Below are positions 9,401 through 17,825 of a DNA stretch of 64,000 nt, in pieces. Within the stretch, counting starts at the first letter, position 1. Every line of letters begins with the position of its first letter. Source of the DNA: Marinobacterium halophilum. Its GTDB lineage: Bacteria; Pseudomonadota; Gammaproteobacteria; Pseudomonadales; Balneatricaceae. The notes under the pieces are model-generated. The model worked only from the letters and a program-made list of their open reading frames with translations. It had not been told where the DNA came from and did not search any database. The DNA is taken from the NCBI RefSeq assembly GCF_003014615.1, contig NZ_PYGI01000003.1, forward strand, positions 124,001 to 188,000, given 5' to 3'. The translations under genes were made by a program, and so were the position numbers.

Positions 9401-9591
9401 TCGTAACCGTCAGCCCAAATGATGTTGCGCATGCTGCCCGAATTATCCATCACCAGCATGACATTGGGCTGTACCCTGGACGAGAGCACCGACAGCGGCT
9501 CATTGGGCAAGGATAGGTTGGTAACAGCCAGTGCCGACGAACAGTAGGCTCCGGCCAGCACACAGGTTGTAAACTGACTGAATTTAATCAT
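6424..9591 (-). CDS. pilY1: Pilus tip adhesin/assembly protein PilY1
   Basis: 1055 residues. After a signal peptide (CVLAGAYCSSALA) comes a von Willebrand A-like domain with an intact MIDAS start MLVMDNSGSMRN near residue 45 and ILITDGEPTRDS further on. The C-terminal half has the PilY1 beta-propeller features: VIYVGANDGMLHGF, YVDGTPTVVDA, and a calcium-loop candidate DTDGNGMADTIYAGD. An NGGGNNGGGNKGGGNKGGGN tract near residue 870 is an in-frame low-complexity insert. PilY1 caps the pilus with the minor pilins and supports adhesion and surface sensing. It sits between pilX and pilY2. Confidence 0.95.
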   Translation of the reverse strand: MIKFSQFTTCVLAGAYCSSALAVTNLSLPNEPLSVLSSRVQPNVMLVMDNSGSMRNIIWADGYDPDVEYPRWDDKIRRDNHNYYDEGSEWNKNSGNVDLGDLRHDNCDDEFGSGFYEAVRKEDVTDRKCLALPDPFGNENTRYTGNYLNYLFETFPSGTDLRDGSKIPIEYRMQVARNVAKSVVDSVENIRYGVTIFYSSQGGKVINECRDYIGNKQAVMNALDSITARTNTPISEAYYEVTRYFRGMSSMWTNGGSFTSPIEYRCQRNFSILITDGEPTRDSFEDRTLHTSDIIEGKDNRLPDWNGDEAKYYLDDIALFARELDMRTSGLDKEGKSFDDPEFKQQNMNTYTVGFALDHELLKSTAALGKGQYYTANNAEQLATALRSALSDISDKVLSVSSAAVSQGPLNAGTLTVFPKYNSGNWTGDLSAYRFDSDPTSSTYLQLVPEWTSAAAKIEQTGWRNRRIITNLNGSGVPFRWGSFSGQQQNDFFQGKQSLLQYLRGDQADEGSAYRERAKLLGDIVYSSPQYVGAPSFRYENTEYQRFKKDHADREPVIYVGANDGMLHGFKASTGEELLAYVPGSLNGHLAALADQDYSHRFYVDGTPTVVDAQVNSRWRTVLVGGLGRGGQSIYALDVTDPTRFTEGAARNVFLWEFMDPDLGYSYSRPAVVQLENGQWVAVFGNGYNSTDDRFDSTSSSDGDAVLFVLDLASGTLLQKIDTGVGYAEDPTGQTRPNGLGTVKPIDTDGNGMADTIYAGDLFGNLWKFDLTGNSASSWKVAGNAPIFKACQGDSCSANTVQPITSAPTVGRHPMGGVMVYFGTGKYLETTDKSDNGTLQSLYGIWDQPSKNGGGNNGGGNKGGGNKGGGNNAQGTVSRADLLEQTITYEGRATFDGESYNLRLTSQNEPDWTVHKGWYLDLNKSSSERVVAGATLRNGKIIFTTFTPLTDDSDMCKSDAVTWLMEMDAVTGGALEYASFDLDGDLDFDESDWIDPGNGGGKAPPSGIQMDGEKPHPSIVPVDPEKEIKVLDESTIIVENPGPHLEGRISWRELL

Positions 9592-9600
9592 GATCCATCC

Positions 9601-10059
9601 CTAGTTGAACCGCTTGGCATACAGAGTTTCAAGCACGGATTCGGCTTGGTCGCTCTGGCCAAACCCCTTGGCTTCAATACGATACACATCGCGCCCTGTT
9701 TGCGGCTTGAAACCCAAATCAAGGCTGTCGGCAATAAAATATTTCTTTTCCACCTGCGACTCGGGATCACCGGATACCGCAGACAGATCGGTAGAGGCGC
9801 CATCACCATACTGGCTGGCGCCTTCGGCCAGTTCCGGCAATTCAAGCGCCTCTCTCAACATGGCCTCCTGCTCGCGCAATGCCGCCTCGGCGGCCTGAAA
9901 CGACACTTCCTTGTCACGCAGGTTACCGGTCATGCGCTCCTGAACGGTTGCGGTCTGCATGGCACTGAACCCGACAATAGTGATCAGCACCAGCATGATC
10001 ATGGCAACCAGCAAGGTGGCGCCGTCCTGATGTCTGACTGCATATGGGGTTTGATTCAT
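9601..10059 (-). CDS. pilX: Minor pilin PilX
   Basis: 152 residues. The N-terminus QDGATLLVAMIMLVLITIVGFSAMQTATVQERMTGN is typical of PilX: a GAT-type cleavage region followed by the conserved QERMTGN after the hydrophobic helix, then FQAAEAALREQE. It overlaps the end of pilW by four bases and is nine bases from pilY1. In the minor-pilin priming complex PilX works with PilV, PilW, FimU and PilY1. Confidence 0.9.
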   Translation of the reverse strand: MNQTPYAVRHQDGATLLVAMIMLVLITIVGFSAMQTATVQERMTGNLRDKEVSFQAAEAALREQEAMLREALELPELAEGASQYGDGASTDLSAVSGDPESQVEKKYFIADSLDLGFKPQTGRDVYRIEAKGFGQSDQAESVLETLYAKRFN

Positions 10060-11105
10060 GGCAAGCGATTCCTTATGGCAACAGTTGTTGTGAACAAGCT
10101 GCGCAGGTGCCCATCAGGCGTAAACTCAACCTCATCGGGTGCGCCATCACCATTGAGGTCGAACGGCCAGGTAAGTGACTGTTCGACATCATTCAGACCA
10201 CCGGTCGGGCTGGTGGTCAACAGGCCGATCCGCACCGATACCACCTCGTCCCAGTCCGATACGTTATCGGCCTGCACATAGGCATCCAGCTCGGCGTTGG
10301 CGCTGCCGCTGCCATCGGTATCCAGACCATACACCAGGCGCATGTCTTCCACGCCGCTGACCAGTTCCACCGATTGCCCCAGGCCGCCACCTGCACTTGG
10401 CATCACGCGATACGCCTTGAGTGCAGGCTGACCATTGCTGCCGGTGCCGATATAATACAGCACACTGGTGAAGTACAGGATTTGCAAGTCATCATCATAC
10501 TGATGACTCCATGCGGCCTTATTGAGGTTACCCGGTGTACCACCAGCGCCACGGTTCAACGAAGACGCATTTTCATTGTTGCCGCTTTGAAACAGATCAC
10601 AGCCATAGGCATCGGCAATCATGATGATCGAGCCCTTCTTGATCCCATGTCCCTTTTCCACTGCGATTGCACTGGCCTGTACCGGATTGTTGCCCTTGGC
10701 CACGGCACCGGTCGCATGGGCCGCATGCTTGATCAGCAATGCATCGCCGCGCACATAATCCGGCGCCAGGTTCGTCAGCGGCCCGGTGCCGCCCTGCCAG
10801 CCGAGTACGGCGTTATTCAGATCAAACAGTTCTTCTTTATAAGCACCGTTATCGGTATCCAAAAGATTGTTGATTTCGCCCGGACATGCATACTTGAATC
10901 CGGCCTGGCGTACCTCTTTGGTCATCAGGTAAGTAGCGAAACGACCGCTTTCCTGTACCCGCGCCAACGCCTCACTGGCGGCTTGAGAGCGGGTGCTGCT
11001 GACATACACCATCACCACCCCCATCAAAATGAACAACCCGATCGTCAGGCCGATCATCAACTCAATCAAACTGAAGCCCGCTTGTCTGCGGTAGACAGTA
11101 TCCAT
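10056..11105 (-). CDS. pilW: Minor pilin PilW
   Basis: 349 residues with the prepilin N-terminus AGFSLIELMIGLTIGLFILMGVVMVYVSSTRS and the following ESGRFATYLMTKEVRQAGF, the recognisable PilW pattern. Large beta-rich C-terminal domain containing CPG and YGCDLF cysteines. Directly follows pilV (one base between) and overlaps pilX. The length matches PilW proteins of pseudomonads, which are larger than other minor pilins. Confidence 0.92.
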   Translation of the reverse strand: MDTVYRRQAGFSLIELMIGLTIGLFILMGVVMVYVSSTRSQAASEALARVQESGRFATYLMTKEVRQAGFKYACPGEINNLLDTDNGAYKEELFDLNNAVLGWQGGTGPLTNLAPDYVRGDALLIKHAAHATGAVAKGNNPVQASAIAVEKGHGIKKGSIIMIADAYGCDLFQSGNNENASSLNRGAGGTPGNLNKAAWSHQYDDDLQILYFTSVLYYIGTGSNGQPALKAYRVMPSAGGGLGQSVELVSGVEDMRLVYGLDTDGSGSANAELDAYVQADNVSDWDEVVSVRIGLLTTSPTGGLNDVEQSLTWPFDLNGDGAPDEVEFTPDGHLRSLFTTTVAIRNRLP

Positions 11106-11106
11106 G

Positions 11107-11556
11107 TCAGATCTCCGTACTCAGTGTCAGCGTACCGCCACTGGCATCCGTCGAGGCATTGCCCTCGGCATCTACCACAGCACCGCGTGAATCATCCCAG
11201 GTGATGGTCAGCGTGAACAGGCGATCCTGGCGCGTCAGCTCGGCACCAGTACCTGTGCCCAGCAAATCGCTCAGCCGCCCTTGCCAATAGGCACGGTCTC
11301 CGGGGCTGCCATCATCAAACTTGCCCTTTAGGGCGGCCGTACGATTCGCGCGCATCAGATCAAACAGCTCATACGCGTGAAGCGTAGCCATTGAGCTGAG
11401 CTGGGCACTTTGCCCGGCCTTGATGGTGTACAGCTGCAGGGACAGCACACCCAACAGGCCAAAGGCCACGACCACCATGGAAATCAGCGCCTCCAGCAGC
11501 GTTGCACCCTGCTGCTGATGCAAACCTTTCAGATCCGGTTGAATCATTACTGACAC
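11107..11556 (-). CDS. pilV: Minor pilin PilV
   Basis: 149 residues. The prepilin motif QQGATLLEALISMVVVAFGLLGVLSLQLYTIKAGQ matches PilV, which has the conserved E in TLLEAL and the FGLLG stretch in the helix. It overlaps the upstream fimT by ten bases and is followed after one base by pilW. Part of the tip-initiation complex. Confidence 0.9.
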   Translation of the reverse strand: MSVMIQPDLKGLHQQQGATLLEALISMVVVAFGLLGVLSLQLYTIKAGQSAQLSSMATLHAYELFDLMRANRTAALKGKFDDGSPGDRAYWQGRLSDLLGTGTGAELTRQDRLFTLTITWDDSRGAVVDAEGNASTDASGGTLTLSTEI

Positions 11557-12074
11557 CCTCCTTTGGTCAGGCTTCCGGTCACGGCAATGCAGTAACTGGC
11601 CAACACCTTGGCAGTACCCTTGGACGTGTCCATCACATCAACCGATTGCGGTGCCATCAACTGCTGTCCGCTGTTATCGACCGCAAGCCCCAAAGCGGCG
11701 AAGCGGATGGTCACGCCGGGATTCCCGGCCTGCTCGTAGGCGACATTTCGTTCCACATCCCAGACACGCAACAACTCCAGGGTGCTATCGTCATTTTCAG
11801 CTTGCACACGAATCTCGCGACTGCCGGCACCGCAGGCATCCATCACGCACACATGGGTAAAGGTGTTGCGGGTCAAGGCTTCAGAACGTGCCAAGCTGAC
11901 AGCCGTGACGAAACTGCTGGCTGCTGCCCGCTCGCGCGCCGATTCAAACATCGAGCTGAAACCGGGGATACCAATAAACAGAATGATGGAGAGGATGGTG
12001 ACCGTGACCATCACCTCAAGAAGGGTAAAACCGGATACGGCTTCCCTGTGTACATGGGGGCGCTTGCGTCTCAC
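11547..12074 (-). CDS. fimT: Minor pilin FimT/FimU (GspH-like)
   Basis: 175 residues, first gene of the canonical minor-pilin operon. Prepilin motif SGFTLLEVMVTVTILSIILFIGIPGF, then SFVTAVSLARSEALTRNTFTHVCV, the GspH/FimT signature. The start is GTG at 12074, supported by an AGGAG site seven bases upstream. In P. aeruginosa the equivalent first gene is fimU; FimT-type proteins have also been linked to DNA binding for uptake. FimU and FimT cannot be told apart here. Confidence 0.85.
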   Translation of the reverse strand: MRRKRPHVHREAVSGFTLLEVMVTVTILSIILFIGIPGFSSMFESARERAAASSFVTAVSLARSEALTRNTFTHVCVMDACGAGSREIRVQAENDDSTLELLRVWDVERNVAYEQAGNPGVTIRFAALGLAVDNSGQQLMAPQSVDVMDTSKGTAKVLASYCIAVTGSLTKGGCQ

Positions 12075-12287
12075 TTCTGCTCTCCTGCATGGTCACACGA
12101 ACGGAGACATGGATAGCATGGGAAGACAGAGGGAGTGCCATGCAATAGACGATACGCGGACCGTACTGCAGAAATCGACTACTCCATTAGTCTACTCATA
12201 CACCAAAATTCACATACATGAATCTCTGTTTATATAAGATTCATAGTATCGAAAAAACAAGCTCTGAGCCATACGTTGAAACGAAAA

Positions 12288-12314
12288 GACCCTGGTCAAA
12301 AACTGACCGGGGTC
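12288..12314 (-). terminator. Rho-independent terminator of the second minor-pilin operon
   Basis: Stem GACCCTGGTCA / TGACCGGGGTC (one G-T type mismatch) with a five-base A-rich loop. Read on the minus strand it is followed by TTTTCGTTT. It starts 31 bases beyond the stop of the large PilX-like gene and so separates the two minor-pilin operons. The rest of the 270-base gap (12075-12344) shows no gene. Confidence 0.8.
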
Positions 12315-12344
12315 AAGCAGACATCCGAGCAAGTCAGGGCTTGT

Positions 12345-13796
12345 TTAATTCACCTCTTCGTACCAGTCAAAGACATACAGGGTACCAAAGTCGCCACTGT
12401 CACCACTGCCGGGGCAATCTTCAGGCCCTGGGAAACTATCCTCTTCATCCAGATCCATTTCATCGTCGTCGGTGAGGAAGCCATCAACCTTCATCAGGAA
12501 CTCACAGGCATAGTTATAACGTGCCGTACCACCGCCACTTACATCCCAGTTTATTTCCGGGTTACCATGATAGTCCCAACTGCCCTCATCGCTAAATGCA
12601 GGGCTCGGCGCATAATGGGTCGTACTATTACTATCAGTACAGCTACCGCTATTATTGCAATAACGGTAGTCACCAAAATCAAGATTAGAAACAATCATTG
12701 ATCCTCGTAAGCCATTGGTCGTACCACCACCACCAATATTGACATCTCCCCCCATGATAATGACTAGACCATTCCAGTTAGGCGTACCACTAAAGCTAGC
12801 CGTACCGGTGACAATCAGGACACCTGAGCCGTCTAGACTGCCTTTCATATCCAGGTCTCCGTGCACAACAACGGTTTCCATCTCATCATAATCTGTCAGA
12901 TCAGACTCAACGCCAGACTCACCCAGTTCAACCCAACTAAAATCCGGTGAGTTCAAATCAATCGGCTCCACACCTTTACCCGCGTTCTTGGGCTCGGAAG
13001 GATATACGTTTTGCGTGTGGCTGCTACCTTGTATCGCTTCATAAAAACGGCGCAACCCTTCAGGGCTGGTAAAATCTGGCGCAGGGTTATTAGCGATAAC
13101 CCCACCTACAAGCTGGCCTCTGTCATGGTCAGACTGGCGAATATCCTCGGCACATGCTCGAGTATTACTGGACAATGCAGGTCCGCCATTACCATCATAA
13201 AGATATGAATTGGAGTTACCAAAATTGAAACTACACTCCGGGTTCAAAGGATCTTCATTAACAAACACTGCTGGCCAGGTAATTTCACCGTCATGGCTTA
13301 CATTAAAGTGAATACGACGCAACGACTGATGCTTATCTCCACGACTGACAAGGCTAATACTCTTGACATTTTGATCATCTTGATCGCAGATACCACCATA
13401 ATTTACGCTAAAAGAACTACCATCTGTACCAAAGAGAGTCTGATCAACAATAAGTACAACCTCTTCCGTTACACCGGTGATAGGATCGGTAGGAATACTG
13501 AGATTACCATCTGCATCACACTCATAATAAAACCAGCTGGGCGGATTGTAGTCATGTGTTTGGTATTCCGCCCAAAGCTCATCAATAGCAGTCTGCATGC
13601 CTGCTTCGGCCGCCATAAAAGCACCTGACGAACGCTGAGTGTTACCACTCATTTTTTCATCTTGTGTTACACCGCTCATCAATGAAACAGCACCTACCAT
13701 CAAGATCAGGAGGAAAATCATACCCACAACCAACACATAACCTTGCTGACGCCCTGTCGATATATTTTGCATGCCTGCCATGTCGTGATTAGCCAT
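12345..13796 (-). CDS. Oversized PilX-like pilin with beta-helix-like C-terminal domain
   Basis: 483 residues from the ATG at 13796, chosen because AGAGGG lies seven bases upstream; an in-frame ATG 16 codons earlier has no ribosome site and overlaps the previous gene. The N-terminus QQGYVLVVGMIFLLILMVGAVSLM..TQDEKMSGNTQRS..FMAAEAGMQ is PilX-type. It is about three times the length of PilX. From about residue 320 there are glycine-punctuated beta repeats (VVVHGDLDMKGSL, VLIVTGTASFSG, LVIIMGGDVNIGGG) like a solenoid. It ends with FDWYEEVN, a tail shared with the paralogue at 16325. Last gene of the second minor-pilin operon, which has no PilY1. Role as an alternative tip adhesin is inference. 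Confidence 0.8.
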   Translation of the reverse strand: MANHDMAGMQNISTGRQQGYVLVVGMIFLLILMVGAVSLMSGVTQDEKMSGNTQRSSGAFMAAEAGMQTAIDELWAEYQTHDYNPPSWFYYECDADGNLSIPTDPITGVTEEVVLIVDQTLFGTDGSSFSVNYGGICDQDDQNVKSISLVSRGDKHQSLRRIHFNVSHDGEITWPAVFVNEDPLNPECSFNFGNSNSYLYDGNGGPALSSNTRACAEDIRQSDHDRGQLVGGVIANNPAPDFTSPEGLRRFYEAIQGSSHTQNVYPSEPKNAGKGVEPIDLNSPDFSWVELGESGVESDLTDYDEMETVVVHGDLDMKGSLDGSGVLIVTGTASFSGTPNWNGLVIIMGGDVNIGGGGTTNGLRGSMIVSNLDFGDYRYCNNSGSCTDSNSTTHYAPSPAFSDEGSWDYHGNPEINWDVSGGGTARYNYACEFLMKVDGFLTDDDEMDLDEEDSFPGPEDCPGSGDSGDFGTLYVFDWYEEVN

Positions 13797-13834
13797 TTTC
13801 AAACCCTCTTGCTGTTTCCATGACACATTCCCTG

Positions 13835-14221
13835 TCACCAGCATTCATCGTTATCGTTTGAGCCCTTCACGCCATTATGTTGAAGCGTCAAGTTGCCACA
13901 GGTCGCATCACCAAACTGCTGCGTTGCAGTGATCGTATAAGAATCTGCAGCTGCATTGATTGCAATAGAGTAAAGCCCTGTTTCTGTGTCACCATTGATA
14001 GTATTGCAATTGGCATCATTATAGCTGTTGTACCGGGTATAACAGCGCTCTAGCTGTTGTGCAGCTGTTGCAATAGCGGCACGCCCCTCAGCACGGTTAC
14101 CCCGTTGAACTTGATTAACATATGATGGGTAAGCAATGGCACTGAGAATCCCGATGATCAATACTACAATCATCAATTCGATCAGGGTAAAGCCACCCGA
14201 GCGCGTATTAGAAACAGTCAT
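13835..14221 (-). CDS. PilE-type minor pilin (second cluster)
   Basis: 128 residues from ATG 14221, preferred because AGGTT lies about eight bases upstream and the leader is then a normal short one (MTVSNTRSGG). Prepilin motif [32 protein letters not shown], with cysteines at RCYTRY, ANCNT, ATCGNL and DECW for disulfides. Similar in plan to the PilE at 5682. It sits between the second pilW and the large PilX-like gene. Confidence 0.88.
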   Translation of the reverse strand: MTVSNTRSGGFTLIELMIVVLIIGILSAIAYPSYVNQVQRGNRAEGRAAIATAAQQLERCYTRYNSYNDANCNTINGDTETGLYSIAINAAADSYTITATQQFGDATCGNLTLQHNGVKGSNDNDECW

Positions 14222-14256
14222 AGTATTCGAACCTGATAATATTGAGCAGATAAACT

Positions 14257-15033
14257 TCAAGGTATCCAACGCGACACTTGGTTACGCATGGCAACTGTAA
14301 AGCTGAGTTCTTTGTCCGGCACCCCTTCACCCCAAGCATCGACATCTTCAAAAGTGACAAAGGTGCGTATGGCAGTAACACGTTGCCATTGCGCAAGCCC
14401 CCAGCCACCGGTTGTACTACCATCATGATAGCCATACGCAGCTGCCGAATCGTAGCGAGCAAACTCATATCCCAGAGCGGAAACCCCTGTCACCAGCGGT
14501 TCGGAGTTGTAACCTTGCAGGTTGGCAGCCGATATATCGAATGGAGTACCGGGAACTGGTGCAGCACCCCGTGTCATTTGCCGCGAATAGTCCACCGTAT
14601 CGCCATCCAGTGAATACTGCGCTTCTACAAAAACTGACTGTGTTACACCGTCATTATCCGGGTCGGCAAAGGTGACATAACGAACCACCAACGCGTCATT
14701 GGCAAGCTCCACTGGTGTTATCGGCTGGCCTGTTGCCGGGTCAGCTGGCCAATTCGCACTACCACACCCATTAGGAAAAGCGGCACCCTCTGCCGCATTG
14801 CAATAGCCCCTGCCGGCCATACGCAAGTCACGCGCCATAAAGTCAAACAGGAAACGAGCGTTGTCGGTAATCGTCGAAATACTTTGCCGCGTGGCGCTTG
14901 CTTCCTTGCTGGCCAGCATGGTTTGAATAATCCCACCCAACAGGACCAGACCAATAATCATGGCAATCATCAGCTCAACCAATGAAAAACCACGTTGCCT
15001 ACCAATGCCGGTAAAGAGTGTTTTGCCATCCAT
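14257..15033 (-). CDS. PilW-type minor pilin (second cluster)
   Basis: 258 residues. QRGFSLVELMIAMIIGLVLLGGIIQTMLASKEA followed by TDNARFLFDFMARDLRMAGR gives the PilW pattern (helix, then ARFLFDFMARDLR). About 90 residues shorter than the PilW of the canonical operon. Starts three bases after the second PilV gene ends and is followed by the PilE-like gene. Confidence 0.88.
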   Translation of the reverse strand: MDGKTLFTGIGRQRGFSLVELMIAMIIGLVLLGGIIQTMLASKEASATRQSISTITDNARFLFDFMARDLRMAGRGYCNAAEGAAFPNGCGSANWPADPATGQPITPVELANDALVVRYVTFADPDNDGVTQSVFVEAQYSLDGDTVDYSRQMTRGAAPVPGTPFDISAANLQGYNSEPLVTGVSALGYEFARYDSAAAYGYHDGSTTGGWGLAQWQRVTAIRTFVTFEDVDAWGEGVPDKELSFTVAMRNQVSRWIP

Positions 15034-15035
15034 GA

Positions 15036-15488
15036 TTATTTACTCACTCTGTAGACAAAATCGATATCTTCAAAGTCCTGCTCACCCGTTTCCAAGCCTC
15101 GCTCTTTCCATGCGATCGTAATTTCATAATCATCAACCAGATCAACAACAGTTGTGTTGCCGGGGTAAAAAGCTCCGCCAAATAATGCTGCCGAATTAGC
15201 ACACCACCGCGCCAAATCAGTAGCTGCCATATCGCCTCCAGCCGGTGCATTACTGCAGGATGCCAGTGCATAATCATCGACATTTTCAGGATTGGCCCGC
15301 AAGCGCTCTTCAAAATCATTGGCCTGAATGGTCGCCAGCGTACGAAAATATGCACTATGACTCATACTCATCATTTGAGTGTACATTCTCGCCAAACCTA
15401 ATAGCGCAACCGAAAAAATAACCAGCGCAATCAATGCTTCCAGCAACGAAAATCCTTGTTGCTTGTAATATAGCCTATGCAGTTCCAT
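15036..15488 (-). CDS. PilV-type minor pilin (second cluster)
   Basis: 150 residues, prepilin motif QQGFSLLEALIALVIFSVALLGLARMYTQM. The SLLEALIALVIF segment is the PilV class. A C-terminal domain with CSNAPAG and WCANSA may carry a disulfide. A GGAGGA site lies ten bases before the ATG. It is 34 bases downstream of the second FimT and abuts PilW. Confidence 0.88.
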   Translation of the reverse strand: MELHRLYYKQQGFSLLEALIALVIFSVALLGLARMYTQMMSMSHSAYFRTLATIQANDFEERLRANPENVDDYALASCSNAPAGGDMAATDLARWCANSAALFGGAFYPGNTTVVDLVDDYEITIAWKERGLETGEQDFEDIDFVYRVSK

Positions 15489-15522
15489 CTGATTCAGATC
15501 CTCCCCATATACACCAGTACAG

Positions 15523-16023
15523 CTAGCAGCCCGTTATCACACCACCACTACGCGACAGATTGATGCATTCGGTCTCATCTCCGTCAAGCAGCTGCAAACT
15601 CAGAGAGTTCGTAATTGCCTCTCCCATACCGTTGAATACAACTTCTCCGCTACAGGCCGCACACGCAACACCTTCTGGAAAGCCCTCGTACACGCGCAAC
15701 AGCTCGTCTGCATCATCTACTACTCCTTCAGCATCCTGCAGGCGCACCGCCCAGCCATTCGCATAATTTCGGTCTGCATCAGGGTTACCGCCCCCATCCG
15801 CACCCACCACAAGGACACGTGCGTTTTGCTGGATGGCCTCGCTCCTGGCCAAACGCAAAGCCGAAACTAAATCATCCGTTGCAGCCTCTATTCGGCCACG
15901 CTCAATCTGATTGACAAAAGATGGCAGCGCAATAGAGGAAAGAATTCCTACAATCAGCAGCACAATAAGCAGTTCAATCAGCGTCAGTCCTTGTTCATGA
16001 CAGTTGCCAGCCGATTCAGGCAT
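15523..16023 (-). CDS. FimT-type minor pilin (second cluster)
   Basis: 166 residues from ATG 16023 (MPESAGN), which has AAGGGG nine bases upstream; a TTG six codons earlier is part of that ribosome site and is unlikely. Prepilin motif EQGLTLIELLIVLLIVGILSSIALPSF with FimT/GspH continuation DDLVSALRLARSEAIQQNARV. A CAAC pair of cysteines occurs near residue 130. First gene of the second minor-pilin operon; the upstream 300 bases are shared with the divergent PilX-like gene. Confidence 0.88.
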   Translation of the reverse strand: MPESAGNCHEQGLTLIELLIVLLIVGILSSIALPSFVNQIERGRIEAATDDLVSALRLARSEAIQQNARVLVVGADGGGNPDADRNYANGWAVRLQDAEGVVDDADELLRVYEGFPEGVACAACSGEVVFNGMGEAITNSLSLQLLDGDETECINLSRSGGVITGC

Positions 16024-16324
16024 TCTTGCAAGCCCCTTCAATTACTTTGATGAGAAGTCTACACAAAAACACCACTTAAGCCATTATCAATACTTGTGTA
16101 GAAAAAAATGTTGCGCCAGATCACTAATCAACGCCTACCGGACTTGAGTCTGAGCAGATAATAACCAACAATGTAGTTTGTTAAGCTTCTATTCATAGCG
16201 CTTAAACTTATGGCGCCGAATGACGTCAAAAGCCGCATTCAAGGATGAGGCCGCCCACCATGCGGACGGTCCTGGAACAATAACCGCAAAGCCGCAAAAC
16301 GCGCTAGCTAGCAAGGAGACTTTC

Positions 16325-17713
16325 ATGTCATTACACCGCCCCCACAGCATCGGTGCGCACAAGCAACAGGGCGCCGTCCTTCTGGTTGGCCTGATACTCC
16401 TGGCCATATTGATGATCGGTGCAACCAGTCTGATGAATGCAACGATCAGCGACGAAAGGATGACAGGTAACAGTAAAACACATACTGAAGCCTTTTTTGC
16501 AGCCGAAGCGGGTCGCCGAGCATTTGTCGATCATGTGACGGCGGCAAACATGGACGACAGTACGCCTGATAAAAAAGCCGAAAAAATTGCAAAAGCTCAG
16601 CAGAATTGGGACAAGGTATATGGCCAGGTAACAAAAAACTGGGGGCCAAATGAAAAACCTCGCAACCTGCCCAACTTTGCAGGCATCCCTTTCGCTAATA
16701 ATGGTAACGGCCCTGCATCCACCTACACCGTGATGGCAGAACCCATATTCGAAGGTGGCAGTGCTACTCCAACTCCCGGCAAGCTCAAATTAATCAGCCT
16801 GGGCCAAACCGGTAACGCACAGCGCATGATCGGTTTTGACCTTGATGTTGGCGGTGGCGGCATTGGTATGCCGCCAGCACCAGCCGCCATAAGCTGCTTT
16901 GGCGGTGCTTGTAATGTCCAAGCCGGCGCTGCAAACGACGCTCCTATCAGTGGTCAAAACCACCCCGTTCCAAACGAAGGCTGTACCGGCAGCGCATGCT
17001 GGGTTGACCCTGTCGACGCTGACAAGGCAGTGGTGCCTGCCGTATTTTTTTCCGATTATAGTGACAGTGATGTCACCCTTCAGGGCGGATCAAACGGAAA
17101 GAAGAAAAAGGCGTTTACGGGCCTCGACCGCTTCAACTCAAGTGATGAAAACAATACAGATGTTGCCAGTGGCAAGGACAAAAGCAGCGGTGCTGTCTGG
17201 GGACCCAATGACTACCCGGACGATACAGATGGTAACAACACGGCCCCCAAAGACACTGATTATGTAGGCAAAGACGGCAAGTTCATGAAAGATATATTCA
17301 AGGCCGCCGCCAACGCCGACAGCTCTTTGGGCACGATCAATAACCCCAAGGCATCGGTCATCAACCCTGCAACTGACAACTTCAATATGCCTGGCTCAAC
17401 TGCCGGTGGTTTATTGATAATTGAAGGTACTGATGAGAATGGCAACCCCGGTACGCTGTCAAACCAAGGCACCGGCGCTTATGCTGGCCTGATAGTTATT
17501 CGTGACTGCAACGAAGTTAACTTTGGTGGTAACTTTTCTGTCTATGGTGCCATCATTGTTGATGCAACCGGCTGCCCAGAAGGCTATACACCTTTCGCCG
17601 GTAACGGTACACCCGACGTTAAGTACAGCTCGGATGCACTGGATAACACTGGAGACAGCATTGGTGTTGGCCTCAACGGCGACATGAAAGACTGGTATGA
17701 AATCATTAATTAA
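16325..17713 (+). CDS. Second oversized PilX-like pilin, divergent from the minor-pilin operon
   Basis: 462 residues. The ATG at 16325 is set by AAGGAG six bases upstream; 35 extra in-frame codons upstream are not supported. N-terminus QQGAVLLVGLILLAILMIGATSLMNATISDERMTGNSKTHTEAFFAAEAGRR is PilX-type. The long exported part has paired cysteines (SCFGGACN, GCTGSACW, DCNE, GCPEG). A glycine-rich beta section (GGLLIIEGTD, YAGLIVIRD, FGGNFSVYGAIIVD) resembles the C-terminal part of the protein at 12345, and both end in DWYE-x2/3-N. Paralogy and a role at the pilus tip are inference. Confidence 0.8.
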   Translation: MSLHRPHSIGAHKQQGAVLLVGLILLAILMIGATSLMNATISDERMTGNSKTHTEAFFAAEAGRRAFVDHVTAANMDDSTPDKKAEKIAKAQQNWDKVYGQVTKNWGPNEKPRNLPNFAGIPFANNGNGPASTYTVMAEPIFEGGSATPTPGKLKLISLGQTGNAQRMIGFDLDVGGGGIGMPPAPAAISCFGGACNVQAGAANDAPISGQNHPVPNEGCTGSACWVDPVDADKAVVPAVFFSDYSDSDVTLQGGSNGKKKKAFTGLDRFNSSDENNTDVASGKDKSSGAVWGPNDYPDDTDGNNTAPKDTDYVGKDGKFMKDIFKAAANADSSLGTINNPKASVINPATDNFNMPGSTAGGLLIIEGTDENGNPGTLSNQGTGAYAGLIVIRDCNEVNFGGNFSVYGAIIVDATGCPEGYTPFAGNGTPDVKYSSDALDNTGDSIGVGLNGDMKDWYEIIN

Positions 17714-17735
17714 TAAAGGTAGCCGTCCGATTCCG

Positions 17736-17763
17736 AAGCAGCAGGAACTATATTCTGCTGCTT
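17736..17763 (+). terminator. Possible terminator after the plus-strand PilX-like gene
   Basis: Perfect 9-base stem AAGCAGCAG / CTGCTGCTT with a ten-base loop, 23 bases after the stop codon. The following T run is short (TTTGGGG), so termination is plausible but not certain. Confidence 0.45.
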
Positions 17764-17825
17764 TGGGGTACCAGCTTGATTGTCTTTACCTGCCAACGTA
17801 ACCGTCTCTGGTCAGGCGTCATCTA

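Noticed and set aside
13797-13844. Longer start for the large PilX-like gene
   Set aside because: The 16 extra codons have no ribosome site, overlap the previous gene and would give an abnormally long leader; AGAGGG supports the ATG at 13796.
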